Assembly: GCA_019639135.1 (NCBI GenBank)
Contig: JAHBSL010000009.1
Coordinates: forward strand, 84,715-148,714
Length of the DNA stretch: 64,000 nucleotides
Source of the DNA: Acidobacteriota bacterium
GTDB taxonomy: Bacteria; Acidobacteriota; Blastocatellia; Pyrinomonadales; Pyrinomonadaceae
Direction of reading: 5' to 3'
Below, piece after piece: positions 37,654-46,242 of this stretch. The translations under genes and the position numbers were made by a program. The notes under the pieces are model-generated. The model worked only from the letters and a program-made list of their open reading frames with translations. It was not told the origin of the DNA and did no database searches. Positions within the stretch are counted from its first letter, which is position 1. Every line of letters begins with the position of its first letter.

Positions 37654-37920
37654 ATGGAAGAGAAAAAAGAGACGCCGGCCGCTGAAACAAAGGCTGGGGA
37701 AAATACGAGTGCGGATACTGTTACTGAGCCCAAGGCGACGATCAAGATCGAAGGGCAGGAATTCGAGCTTGACGCTGCCTTGGCACAGGAAGATAAGACC
37801 TTGAAGGTTGTCCTTCAGCCGCACTTCGCATCTATCGAGAACGCGAATATCACGCGCGAGGTGAAGGACGGGAAGCTCACGGTGACGATCGTCAAACGTG
37901 CCCAGCACAAAGGAGCATGA
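37654..37920 (+). CDS. PRTRC system protein C (ubiquitin-like)
   Basis: An 88-aa protein behind AGGAG. The C-terminal 60 residues match PRTRC protein C (IKIEGQEFELD, then HFASIENANITREVKDGK and the KRAQHKGA end). This small family has been proposed to be ubiquitin-like in PRTRC systems that also carry an E1-like ThiF and a JAB peptidase, both present here. The product ends Gly-Ala, so removal of one residue would expose a terminal Gly. The stop overlaps the next start (ATGA). Confidence 0.75.
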   Translation: MEEKKETPAAETKAGENTSADTVTEPKATIKIEGQEFELDAALAQEDKTLKVVLQPHFASIENANITREVKDGKLTVTIVKRAQHKGA

Positions 37921-38162
37921 TGAACGGCGAGGCTCCGCTCGATATCTTGATCGGTGAAACGGAGCAGGTGAATCCGGCGATCCTTCTTGCGGAGGAATTC
38001 ATGCGAAGAGATGCCGCCGACCTTCTTAGTGCGGAAGATGTAAATCGGGCAGAAGAGGTCTTGAACGAAGGCAGAATGGAGATCGAGACGATCAGGCGTC
38101 AGATCGCAGCTTTCGAGAGATCTTCCCCAAGTCCATCAATTCACACGCCGACAGGATTCTAG
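37917..38162 (+). CDS. Small acidic helical protein in the PRTRC operon
   Basis: An 81-aa protein, not recognised, starting in a 4-base overlap with protein C and ending on the base before the next ATG. It is mostly helical and acidic (residues about 20-70). The tight packing shows it is a true gene of this operon. Confidence 0.6.
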   Translation: MMNGEAPLDILIGETEQVNPAILLAEEFMRRDAADLLSAEDVNRAEEVLNEGRMEIETIRRQIAAFERSSPSPSIHTPTGF

Positions 38163-38981
38163 ATGGGATTTGAGTGGCAACATCCGAACAAACCTGGGTT
38201 CGGAGAACGGCTTTCGAGATCGCTTGAGTACCTGAGTTTCAAGGCGCGAAGTCACAACGCAACTGCCTCTTTCGAACTTGTCGAACGTGTTCTCTCCGAG
38301 CAGCGGAAATATGCCATGTATCGGGAGATGTTTCCGAAGGAATGGAAGCATTCCCGAGCGAGTCTTTATAACCGCGGCTACTACGGGAGATACAGCGAGC
38401 GGGTCAATGAGCTATTCAATCTGGTCAATGAGAATTGCTTCCCGCTACTTGAGTGCGCTTACGACGACCCGGAGAACGAATTCGAGCAGTTCGCCATACC
38501 GCCCTTGAACGTGGATCTCTGCTGCGAGGATATCTACTTCGAGAATCTGAAGATCAGTTATGCCGCGGCGTTGATCTTTTACATCCCCGATGACGCCTGG
38601 GATTTCCTAAACCAGCGGTTCAAGTTGTCAAGAAGTAATTTTCCCGAGATAGATTCCGATCCCCATCCAAATGTCTGGGATCGAAAGAACGGTTCTCTAT
38701 TCGGGGAACTTCTGCGATTAGTCGATCACTCCACCGGTAATCCGTGGCTCGACAGCAACTATTGCCAAAGTGCCGACTGGTTCAGCTGGGACCGGGAAAC
38801 GATCGTTGGGCTCACGGCGGAATACAAGGCGGCAAATGACGTCTTCGAACGATTGAATATCCTCGATGAGATGATCGAGGCCGATCCGAAAAAGATGCTG
38901 CTGGCACTGATCGACTTCTGGAACAAAGGGGAGCATCCGGGTCTTGTGTTACCGGCCTCCGTGGTGGAGAAAGATGTATGA
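38163..38981 (+). CDS. PRTRC operon protein in the position of protein F
   Basis: A 272-aa soluble protein with many aromatic residues. It follows the small gene without a gap and overlaps the ERF gene by ATGA. The C-terminal third (GELLRLVDHSTGNPWLD, then LNILDEMIEADPKKMLLALIDFW) has the look of PRTRC protein F, whose position in the operon it holds, but I cannot confirm homology by eye. No enzymatic motif is visible. Confidence 0.5.
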   Translation: MGFEWQHPNKPGFGERLSRSLEYLSFKARSHNATASFELVERVLSEQRKYAMYREMFPKEWKHSRASLYNRGYYGRYSERVNELFNLVNENCFPLLECAYDDPENEFEQFAIPPLNVDLCCEDIYFENLKISYAAALIFYIPDDAWDFLNQRFKLSRSNFPEIDSDPHPNVWDRKNGSLFGELLRLVDHSTGNPWLDSNYCQSADWFSWDRETIVGLTAEYKAANDVFERLNILDEMIEADPKKMLLALIDFWNKGEHPGLVLPASVVEKDV

Positions 38982-39478
38982 ACAAGAGCGAAAGCATCGG
39001 TAATCTCGCAAAATCTTTGGCCCTGGTGCAGGCAAGCCTCGCACCCGCGAAGAAGGATTCCACGAACCCGTTCTTCAACTCGACGTACGCCGATCTTAGC
39101 TCGGTGTGGGAGAGCTGTCGTGAGCTTCTGGCGAAGCATGGGCTCAGTGTGATCCAGGGGAACAGCATCGGGGCGAACAATACCGTCATTGTCGAGACCA
39201 TCCTAGCCCACGAATCGGGGCAATGGATTCAGAGCGAGCTTTGCATGCCTCTCGCGAAGAACGATCCGCAGGGAGTCGGTTCGGCTATCACGTATGGCAG
39301 GCGTTACGGCCTGGCTGCCATCGTCGGGATCGTCGCCGACGACGATGACGACGGAAATGCGGCATCGGCGAAGAACGGCAACGGGCAGATCCGGCCCACG
39401 CCGCAGAATCAGCCGCCCCAGAACCGGCGTCCCGTCTCCGTCAGCCAGCCAACTCGCGGTTCCGTCCCGGTCCGTTAA
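38978..39478 (+). CDS. ERF-family single-strand annealing protein
   Basis: A 166-aa protein. Residues about 5-125 match the ERF superfamily of phage and plasmid recombinases: NPFFNSTYADLSSVWESCRE, then VETILAHESGQWIQSEL and the hallmark QGVGSAITYGRRYGLAAIVGI. ERF proteins anneal complementary single strands during recombination. The tail is P/Q rich and probably binds partner proteins. It sits inside the PRTRC operon by a 4-base overlap, which is a common arrangement in such elements. Confidence 0.9.
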   Translation: MNKSESIGNLAKSLALVQASLAPAKKDSTNPFFNSTYADLSSVWESCRELLAKHGLSVIQGNSIGANNTVIVETILAHESGQWIQSELCMPLAKNDPQGVGSAITYGRRYGLAAIVGIVADDDDDGNAASAKNGNGQIRPTPQNQPPQNRRPVSVSQPTRGSVPVR

Positions 39479-39489
39479 GGATAGGTGTC

Positions 39490-40167
39490 ATGAGGAATCA
39501 CACAGTACCGCCGGATGCGGAGGCAGCTCTCTATTTTCTCCCCGGGCAATATCTCTTCGAGACCTTCGGCGATACCAGGCAGGGCCTGAAGGCCTTGTCG
39601 AGCGTACAAGTGACGAGGGCTTTTCGCGATCTTCAAACGGATACGGGATGGATAGATCGAAGGGTCTTAAGGTATCGAGAAGGTACTGATGGGAACGCGA
39701 TACTTTCGTACCTGCCGGCGGGCGTCCGGACTATTACGGTAGCGTTTCCGAGCGATCGCATTGAGACCCTAACCTTGCCTCTTCCGACCTTGATCCTTCT
39801 AGGAAAGGGGAAAGACTACTATTTGTGGGCCTCTTCGACATCCAAAGTCACACCTAGTTCTCGTCTCGCTGTGGCTCCCTTGCCGAACATCGGTTCGGGA
39901 AAGATTTGCTTTGGGAAGAATGAGGTCCCGGAGACACATCCTTCGTCGCTACAAGCCATCTGGAAACTTATCTTCGACGCACCGTTCAACGGCGATCATT
40001 CGACAGGCAGATGTCAGACGGAGAATGATGTTCGCGACCTCCTTGCAAAACTCGCGGCGGACAAACTTAAGAAGTTCCCGGCCACCCAGTTGATCATGTC
40101 GTCCAGTACAGTCGAGGACGCCTGGGAGAGCATAGTCGAACGTACCCGATACAATGGCCGCTTTTAG
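39490..40167 (+). CDS. PRTRC system protein B
   Basis: A 225-aa protein. The key segment VAPLPNIGSGKICFGKNEVP (residues 128-147) matches the PRTRC-B core in which a Cys (here Cys140) follows a conserved Asn; this family has been suggested to be E2-like. It ends 14 bases inside the JAB gene, so the two are translationally coupled. With ThiF, JAB and protein C it forms the ubiquitin-like part of the PRTRC cassette. The catalytic role of Cys140 is inferred. Confidence 0.72.
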   Translation: MRNHTVPPDAEAALYFLPGQYLFETFGDTRQGLKALSSVQVTRAFRDLQTDTGWIDRRVLRYREGTDGNAILSYLPAGVRTITVAFPSDRIETLTLPLPTLILLGKGKDYYLWASSTSKVTPSSRLAVAPLPNIGSGKICFGKNEVPETHPSSLQAIWKLIFDAPFNGDHSTGRCQTENDVRDLLAKLAADKLKKFPATQLIMSSSTVEDAWESIVERTRYNGRF

Positions 40168-40840
40168 TTTCAATTCTTCTTATATGTCATCGAATCTACT
40201 TGCTCCACCAAGACTGGTCGGGCATCGCATCGCTGCGACTGAAAATAACCCGATAGATGCGGCTTTGTTCGAATATCTCCTCGCCGGGAATGGTCTATTC
40301 GTCCGGGCAAAACGAAGGGAGTTTGCCGTATCCTTGCCGCTCAGTTTGCAGAAGATATGGGGCCTTCCGAATGGCCCGATTGGGATCTCGTGGACAAAGT
40401 CGAGGATCCCAGCGTCATTGTGGCAGGCGATATTGCGACATAGCCAGCAAACACACGCATCCTCGGACTTTAGAGAAGACGTCTACCTGATCTATTGGGA
40501 CAAACTTCTCGGCATCTGGCAGTGGCGGGCATCGGGCCGTGAAAGCAATTGGGCATCGACCATCGCCGACGATACTCTCCCCGAATACGCTCAATGCTGC
40601 ATAGAGCTGCATACTCACCCGCCCGGAGCTTTGCACTTCAGCAGAGCGGATGATCGAGACGAATTGGGAAAGTTCCGCATCTTCGCGATCCTTATAGATG
40701 TCCACGACAAGCCAAAGATCCGGTTCCGCTGCGGCGTTTACGATCACCTTATCCCGATCCCCGCCGTCTGGGTTGGAGAGATGCCCGAAGGGATCATCGA
40801 CCTGAACGAGATAGACGCCCTTGTGGAAATATTGTCGTGA
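40154..40840 (+). CDS. PRTRC system protein A, JAB/JAMM metallopeptidase
   Basis: A 228-aa protein. The JAMM motif is complete and of standard spacing: His153-Thr-His155-Pro, six residues, Ser163, two residues, Asp166. JAMM peptidases remove ubiquitin-like tags or trim their C-termini. Residues about 40-80 correspond to the first strands of the MPN fold. The gene overlaps protein B (14 bases) and ThiF (GTGA), so E1-like and peptidase subunits should be made together. Confidence 0.85.
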   Translation: MAAFSFNSSYMSSNLLAPPRLVGHRIAATENNPIDAALFEYLLAGNGLFVRAKRREFAVSLPLSLQKIWGLPNGPIGISWTKSRIPASLWQAILRHSQQTHASSDFREDVYLIYWDKLLGIWQWRASGRESNWASTIADDTLPEYAQCCIELHTHPPGALHFSRADDRDELGKFRIFAILIDVHDKPKIRFRCGVYDHLIPIPAVWVGEMPEGIIDLNEIDALVEILS

Positions 40841-41697
40841 ACGGGATAGATCTCAGCTTCGCCCAAGCCGCCGTTGTGATGCCGAAGGAGCACAATAAGC
40901 TGCGGATCATACAAGTAGGGGCGGGCGGTACAGGGTCATTCGCCTCGCTTGCTATCGCCCGGCTCATGTACGAGCTAAAGGAGTCCGGAAAAGCAGTTGA
41001 ATTCCTTATTGTCGATCCTGATGTAGTTGAAAGCGGGAACATTCCGAGAAGCAACTTCTGCACGGCGGAGATAGGAAGCAGTAAGGCCCAGACGCTCGCG
41101 AAAAGGATCACGCTTGCCTGGGGCCTTGAATGCCACTACGCGAACGAGCCGTTCGATGCTGAAGTCCATCTGAAGCAATCTTCGGGAGACTACCGCACGC
41201 TCACCGTGATCGTCGGCTGCGTGGATAATCATCTCGCAAGGCGAGCGATGCACCTTGCGGTCGAAAAGCATCAGGGCTATCGTTCGGACGACGCCGCAAA
41301 CATCTGGTGGATCGACGGCGGGAACGGAAAGTTTTCGGGACAGGTTCTTATCGGCTCGAATACGAAGCAGCTCAAGCCAGCAAAACTCTTTGTCGGATCG
41401 AGCATCTGCAGATCCCTACCCGCTCCGTCTTTGGTTCATCCGGAACTTTTGACCGATCAGGATAAAGAAACGAGGTCGCATGCTCCGACTTCTTGTCCGG
41501 ATCGCATCCGATTAGGGGAGCAGAACCTGAACGTTAACCAGCGGGTCGCGGTTGAGATCGGCGAGATGCTGACAGCGATGTTTCTTACACGCAATCTTAG
41601 ACGATTCGCCACCTACTTCGATCTCGAAACCGGCACAAGCCGTTCACTATATTGCACGCCGGATCATATCCAATCCGCGATCCGAAAGAGGAAATAA
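40837..41697 (+). CDS. PRTRC system ThiF/E1-like adenylyltransferase
   Basis: A 286-aa protein from a GTG overlapping the JAB stop. It has the E1-type Rossmann nucleotide motif (GAGGTGS, residues 28-34), the acidic strand end LIVDPDVVESGNIPRSNF with the typical NxxR motif, and a Cys at 220 in SCPDRIRLGEQ that may be the thioester Cys. It is the ThiF that gives the cassette its name (ParB-related, ThiF-related). No ParB-related gene and no PRTRC-D (actin-like) gene is visible in the window. Confidence 0.88.
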   Translation: MNGIDLSFAQAAVVMPKEHNKLRIIQVGAGGTGSFASLAIARLMYELKESGKAVEFLIVDPDVVESGNIPRSNFCTAEIGSSKAQTLAKRITLAWGLECHYANEPFDAEVHLKQSSGDYRTLTVIVGCVDNHLARRAMHLAVEKHQGYRSDDAANIWWIDGGNGKFSGQVLIGSNTKQLKPAKLFVGSSICRSLPAPSLVHPELLTDQDKETRSHAPTSCPDRIRLGEQNLNVNQRVAVEIGEMLTAMFLTRNLRRFATYFDLETGTSRSLYCTPDHIQSAIRKRK

Positions 41698-41700
41698 TTC

Positions 41701-42000
41701 ATGTCCAGACTTCTTACCGAAGAGCTTAGAAAGGCTCTTCCCAAACTGCGCGAACAGGAGGGCGTCGCCGATCCTACCGTGTTTGCTAAGTTCTTCTTTC
41801 CGGCTTCCGGATGGACTTGGTTTGTAACGGAAGGTGAAGCCGAGGACGCTGACTTTCTGTTCTATGGTTATGTAATCGGTTTCGAATCGGAATGGGGTTA
41901 TTTCACGTTGAGAGAGCTTGAAGAAGTAGATGTGGACGGCTTTCAAATTGAACGGGACATACTTTTTGAGCCTGCGCCGTTCAGCCAGATCCGTTTCTGA
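41701..42000 (+). CDS. DUF2958 protein
   Basis: A 99-aa protein, starting 4 bases after ThiF. It matches DUF2958: LPKLREQEGVADPTVFAKFF, then WTWFVTEGEAED and FESEWGYFTLREL. The family is found in plasmids and ICEs, often near ERF or PRTRC genes; the function is unknown. It appears intact. Confidence 0.85.
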   Translation: MSRLLTEELRKALPKLREQEGVADPTVFAKFFFPASGWTWFVTEGEAEDADFLFYGYVIGFESEWGYFTLRELEEVDVDGFQIERDILFEPAPFSQIRF

Positions 42001-42019
42001 TATTCGTCGTTTGGTTTTC

Positions 42020-42467
42020 GTGGCTTTAGAGTTACAGCCGATCGATTTTCACGAAGCGTGAGAATTCATCAGGCGCAATCACGCGCATCATAAGCCGCCT
42101 ATTGGCTGGAAGTTCGGGATCGCTGTAAATGACGGCGAAAAGGTCGTTGGTATCGTAACCGTCGGTCGTCCAGTCTCGCGCCGACTCGATAACGGATACA
42201 CGCTTGAAGTTACCCGCTGCTGTACCGACGAAACGAAATGTGCGGCATCGAAGCTCTACGCCGCTGCCTGGCGGGCAGCAAAGGCGCTAGGGTTCAGGCG
42301 ATTGATCACTTACACGCTTGAAGAGCGAAACCGGAACCAGTTTACGTGCAGCCGGCTGGAAGATCCTCTACCAGACAAAAGGCGGAAGTTGGAATGTCCC
42401 CAGCCGTCCCAGGATCGACAAGCATCCCGCTGGACAGAAGAGGCTGTGGGAAGCGCCCCGGGCCTGA
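42020..42467 (+). pseudogene. XF1762-family mobile-element protein, broken by stop and frameshift
   Basis: From GTG 42020 the frame reads ALELQPIDFHEA, then TGA at 42059-42061, then EFIRRNHAHHKPPIGWKF, GRPVSRRLDNGYTLEVTRCC and GFRRLITYTLEE. Near 42319 one extra base shifts the frame, and the family's C-terminus continues in the next frame (SETGTSLRAAGWK to WEAPRA, stop 42465-42467). Two independent lesions make this a clear pseudogene of the XF1762 family, which is GNAT-like and typical of phages and ICEs, between DUF2958 and the DUF3150-like gene. Confidence 0.85.
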
Positions 42468-42499
42468 TGCTTCGTGTTTGCTGGCTCTACTTCCTCAGA

Positions 42500-42515
42500 A
42501 AACAAGCGGATGGCA
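42500..42515 (+). repeat. AAACAAGCGG motif, copy 3 of 3
   Basis: AAACAAGCGGATGGCA runs into the AGGAGG ribosome site (42515-42520) of the gene at 42525. It differs from copy 2 at one base. Confidence 0.4.
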
Positions 42516-42524
42516 GGAGGCGTG

Positions 42525-43949
42525 ATGATGGAAAGTCAGCAACACATTTCGAACGGCGGTAGCCCGATCCACGTGCCAGCGTCCAATTCATTGGCATCCT
42601 CGGTTTTGCAAAACGTCTTTTGTCGAAGCGACCGATCGGAAACTCCGACAGTTTTAGGCCCAGTCACAGAGGCGGCGGTATTGTCGGAAGGTTCTTCATC
42701 GGTTCCAGAAGCGTCCACATCGCAAATGGCTCGAAGTATTCTCAGCCGCCTTGAGGAACGAAAGGAAAAGGCTGCCGTCGAGCTTGGTATCGCGGTCGAT
42801 GAAGTCGAGTCGCTCCCGTTCGATCTTTCTAAGCTTGAGAGCGAGGGCATTTTCATGAACATCGACTGCCGCGGGTTCGGCAGTCTTGTCAGGCAGTTGG
42901 AGTGGAAGACGCTCGGCGTGAAACTGCCTGAAGATGCCGCAGTGCGGGTCAGCCCGCCGAGAGCGGGGTTACTTCCTGATGTTTATCGGAACAAGCTGAT
43001 GCGCGGAGCGGCACAGGCCCATAACACACTCAACAGATACGGCTTCCGATTTACCCTTTGCGAGACCGTCTGGGGAACCAGTGAATACAAGTGGATCCCG
43101 TGGACCGCATTCGAGCAGTTTGAGGGAGCCTATCTGCATGCCTCCGAAACTCTCGCAAAGGCTAAGGCGGAGGTTCTTGAGAAGTACGATGAGATCCTCA
43201 CCATTCTGCAAGATAGTTTTTACAGACTGGCCGAGGACTCGGCCGACCGGTTCCAGGCAACGACTGATGAACCGTTCGACAGGGCCGAGTTCATCAATGC
43301 CGTCGCCGCACAAGCGATCGGGATGGTGCCGACACCGGAGATGATCCGCGACGGATTGACGATCGAGATGAAGCCAAAGGTGATCGTTCTGGGTTCGGAG
43401 ATGGCGGCCGAACAGAAGTTGACGCGCGAGCTGCGGCTTGAAGCGGCACGGGCCGATGCGGAAACGCGAACTATTGAGATCGAGGTTGAGGCCAAGGCGA
43501 GTATCGAGCGGCTGAAAGTAACCGGATTCGAGGAAGAGCAGCGACGCGAACGTGAGGTAAAGGAACGCATTCGCACGATGAAGATCGAGGCTGCTCGCCG
43601 AGAGGCGGAAGAGGCAGTCTCGCCGATAAAAGAAGGTCTCGCACAGATCACAGCAAGGATATGTGAAGCCGCGCAGGAGATGTCCGAACGGCTTCAGGAC
43701 GCCAGGTTCGTACCCGGGAGCCTGGCAAAGCGAGCACGTCAGATGTGCGAGTGGTACAGCCTGATGAACTTCACGGGGGATGATTCGCTCGAGAACGTTC
43801 TTACGAAACTGCAAGAAGCTGCCGGCCGAGAAGCGAAGCAGCGCTCACCGGAGGAGATGCGGAATGCTCTCAACGACATCCTGCGTGCGACCACCGTTCA
43901 ATCCAGAAAACTCCTGGACGAAGACCGGCTATCGGCTCTAGAACTCTGA
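42525..43949 (+). CDS. DUF3150-like coiled-coil protein
   Basis: A 474-aa protein. ATG 42525 is chosen because AGGAGG is 5 bases upstream; the frame is open back to 42474. Residues about 105-240 resemble DUF3150 (KLMRGAAQAHNTLNRYGFRF, ETVWGTSEYKWIPWTAFEQF). A long charged coiled coil follows at about 285-365, rich in E, R and A. Such proteins occur on large plasmids and phages beside AAA+ ATPases, as here. The function is unknown; a scaffold for the ATPase encoded two genes downstream is a reasonable guess. Confidence 0.5.
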   Translation: MMESQQHISNGGSPIHVPASNSLASSVLQNVFCRSDRSETPTVLGPVTEAAVLSEGSSSVPEASTSQMARSILSRLEERKEKAAVELGIAVDEVESLPFDLSKLESEGIFMNIDCRGFGSLVRQLEWKTLGVKLPEDAAVRVSPPRAGLLPDVYRNKLMRGAAQAHNTLNRYGFRFTLCETVWGTSEYKWIPWTAFEQFEGAYLHASETLAKAKAEVLEKYDEILTILQDSFYRLAEDSADRFQATTDEPFDRAEFINAVAAQAIGMVPTPEMIRDGLTIEMKPKVIVLGSEMAAEQKLTRELRLEAARADAETRTIEIEVEAKASIERLKVTGFEEEQRREREVKERIRTMKIEAARREAEEAVSPIKEGLAQITARICEAAQEMSERLQDARFVPGSLAKRARQMCEWYSLMNFTGDDSLENVLTKLQEAAGREAKQRSPEEMRNALNDILRATTVQSRKLLDEDRLSALEL

Positions 43950-43964
43950 TCTTGGAGATTCCAA

Positions 43965-44171
43965 ATGCACGACCGAGAATCGAGACGGCACGTATCGTTA
44001 TCGCCAGTGAAGGTAAATTACTTCAGGTGGCGTGACGATCGGAGTGCATACGAGAACTACGATTCCTACACTGATGAGGATCAGCAGCTAAGACGCAAAC
44101 TTCGCATTACCGCTGCAGACGAGAGCGAATGGCGGCGACTCAAGGAGTCCGAGTTCCGCGTCGAGTTCTGA
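43965..44171 (+). CDS. Small charged hypothetical protein
   Basis: A 68-aa protein, very rich in Arg, Asp and Glu, not recognised. It starts 15 bases after the DUF3150-like gene behind TTGGAG and precedes the AAA gene by 18 bases, so it is in the same transcript. Residues 30-68 are likely helical. Confidence 0.5.
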   Translation: MHDRESRRHVSLSPVKVNYFRWRDDRSAYENYDSYTDEDQQLRRKLRITAADESEWRRLKESEFRVEF

Positions 44172-44189
44172 TCGACAAATAAAACCGAC

Positions 44190-45809
44190 ATGACCACATC
44201 CGAACCCGGCGCTAAGAGCGTCGATAGATTCCTGCGCGAACTGGACGTAAGGATTAGAGCCCGTTACCCGCTGATCGCTATCAACACCTATGAGGAAGAT
44301 CGCGTCCGCGAAGCTCTGATCGACCTTGTTTTTCAAGAGAGGCACAAGGAGAAACCTCTGTATTTCTGGAGCCGGCCATCGGGACTGCAGAAGATCTTCG
44401 ATCCGAAAGAAGGCATCCTTCAGAATCCGGCATCGGTCGGTGATACGGAGGACCCGGAGGGCGTTCTCGCATTCATCTCGGAACAAAAGACAGGAATCTT
44501 TTTGCTGTGCGATTACGCTCCGTACATATCCCCCTACGGCCAGGAGGATCCGCTGTTGGTACGTAGACTCCGAGAAATTGCTTGGAAGCTGAAATCCACC
44601 AAAGCAACGGTTCTGTTCGTTGGCCCCAACTTTCCCGATCTGAGGACTCTCGAAAAGGAGATCACCCAGATCGATCTCGAACTTCCGAAGGAAAATGAGA
44701 TCGAAGAGTCGATCGAACTCCAGCTTGAGAATTTAAAATCGAGCGGACTTGCCATCGACCTGGAAAAAGAAACGCAGACAGCGTTGCTGCAATCATTACT
44801 CGGCCTAACGGCCGGTGAGATCAGCAATGTGATCGCAAAGGCGGTGATCAGCTGCAGCGGCCTCAATCGGGACTCGATCAACGTCATTCTCGAAGAAAAG
44901 AAGAATGTGATCCGCGGAAGTGGCTCACTGACTTACGTTCATCCCGAAGCAGCGAGCAATCTTGGCGGTTACAAGTCTCTACGAGCGATCCTTGAGCGTG
45001 CCGCCTATACGTTCAGTCCGCGAGCGAAAGCCCGGCACGTCGAACCGTGTAAAGGGATCCTGCTCGTTGGTTTGCCTGGCTGCGGCAAAGACCTATGCAA
45101 ACGTGTGGCCTCGAGCATAACGAACCGCGCCCTTTTGGATCTCGACTTCGGCTCAATCATGGGCGAAGGCGGCGGTGTCATCGGCTCCTCGGCTATGTCC
45201 ATAAAGCGAGCCTTGTCGATCGCGGGAACCATTAAAGGAATTCTCGGTATCAGCGAGTTCGAAAAGGCTGTTTCCGGAATGAAGTCCTCGAACAAAACGG
45301 ATGGCGGCGAGACGGCGAGAACGATCTCCTATCTCCTCAACTGGATGCAGGACAACAAAGATGTTCTGGTCTTTGCGACTGCCAATGACGTTAGAGAGCT
45401 TGAGTCCGAACAGTTCCGGATCGGCCGGTTCTCATATATACACTTCGTCGATTTACCCCGGTCGGAGGATAGGACAGAGATCTTCAAAGTTCATCTTAAG
45501 AAACGCGAATTGAATCCTGATCAATTCGATCTCGAAAAGCTGGTTGAGAAAAGCAAGGAATTCTCCGGGGCGGAGATCGAAGGAGCTGTAAAGGATGGCG
45601 TTCTTGAAGCATTCATCGACGGCGATCGTCGGGCCGAGACTAAAGACGTTCTCAAGGCAGTTGAAAGCATAACGCCGACCGCGCAAATGATGAGCGAGAA
45701 GATCGACGAAATCCGCAAGTGGGCTCGAAACAATATAAAAGGGGCGGCGGGCAGGATCGACAACCCAGGCATCGGTGGGAGTCGAGGCGACCGGATCTAC
45801 GAATTCTAA
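44190..45809 (+). CDS. Ycf46-like AAA+ protein with altered Walker A and B
   Basis: A 539-aa protein. Residues about 10-250 match the N-terminal part of Ycf46-like ATPases (RARYPLIAINTYEEDRV and the FLLCDYAPYI strand). The AAA+ domain covers about 255-500. Walker A reads GLPGCGKD (294-301): Lys300 is kept but the Ser/Thr is Asp301. Walker B reads ILGISEFEKA: the Mg-binding Asp is Ser355, the next Glu356 remains. Sensor 1 (FATAND) and GRF of the arginine-finger region are present. It may bind but not normally hydrolyse ATP. DUF1257 (Ycf35), DUF2997 and a radical SAM gene follow, the first two being partners of Ycf46 in cyanobacteria. Confidence 0.82.
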   Translation: MTTSEPGAKSVDRFLRELDVRIRARYPLIAINTYEEDRVREALIDLVFQERHKEKPLYFWSRPSGLQKIFDPKEGILQNPASVGDTEDPEGVLAFISEQKTGIFLLCDYAPYISPYGQEDPLLVRRLREIAWKLKSTKATVLFVGPNFPDLRTLEKEITQIDLELPKENEIEESIELQLENLKSSGLAIDLEKETQTALLQSLLGLTAGEISNVIAKAVISCSGLNRDSINVILEEKKNVIRGSGSLTYVHPEAASNLGGYKSLRAILERAAYTFSPRAKARHVEPCKGILLVGLPGCGKDLCKRVASSITNRALLDLDFGSIMGEGGGVIGSSAMSIKRALSIAGTIKGILGISEFEKAVSGMKSSNKTDGGETARTISYLLNWMQDNKDVLVFATANDVRELESEQFRIGRFSYIHFVDLPRSEDRTEIFKVHLKKRELNPDQFDLEKLVEKSKEFSGAEIEGAVKDGVLEAFIDGDRRAETKDVLKAVESITPTAQMMSEKIDEIRKWARNNIKGAAGRIDNPGIGGSRGDRIYEF

Positions 45810-45832
45810 ACTGCAGGGAGGACGGATGAGAT

Positions 45833-46231
45833 ATGTCCAAGTACATGACCTTCGAATCACAGTCATTTGCGAACGGTGACTTGCTGCTTGAGGCCTTGTC
45901 CGAAATAGGCTTCACGACAGTAACTCAAGGGAAGGATCTACCGCTCGATGGATGGGACAAACGGAATGCACGTACCGCCGACATTATCATTCGACGACGA
46001 GACGTTAAGAACCACAATCTACTTGCGGATATCGGGTTCCAGAAGACCCCCTCCGGGTACGTCGCCATACTCGACGATATGGATCTTGATTATCGCCTCG
46101 GCAAAGATTTCGTCGTCAGGCTTCAGAATCACTATCACGAAGCAGCTGCACGAAAGATGGCGAAGAAACTTGGCGGAACTTTGGTCAAGGAGCGGATCGG
46201 CAAGACCGTGAAAATACGGGTCAAGTTTTGA
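45833..46231 (+). CDS. DUF1257 (Ycf35-like) protein
   Basis: A 132-aa protein with GGGAGG upstream. It matches DUF1257/Ycf35: SKYMTFESQSFANGDLLLEALSEIG-type opening, ADIIIRRRDVKN, and DIGFQKTPSGYVAILDD. Ycf35 is encoded in cyanobacteria and algal plastids and has no established function. Here it lies between a Ycf46-like AAA protein and DUF2997, the same trio seen in cyanobacteria, but on a mobile element. Confidence 0.85.
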   Translation: MSKYMTFESQSFANGDLLLEALSEIGFTTVTQGKDLPLDGWDKRNARTADIIIRRRDVKNHNLLADIGFQKTPSGYVAILDDMDLDYRLGKDFVVRLQNHYHEAAARKMAKKLGGTLVKERIGKTVKIRVKF

Positions 46232-46242
46232 AGGGAGATTGT

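Noticed and set aside
42059..42061. TGA read as selenocysteine
   Set aside because: No SECIS-like hairpin was evident and the same gene has a later frameshift, so decay explains it better.
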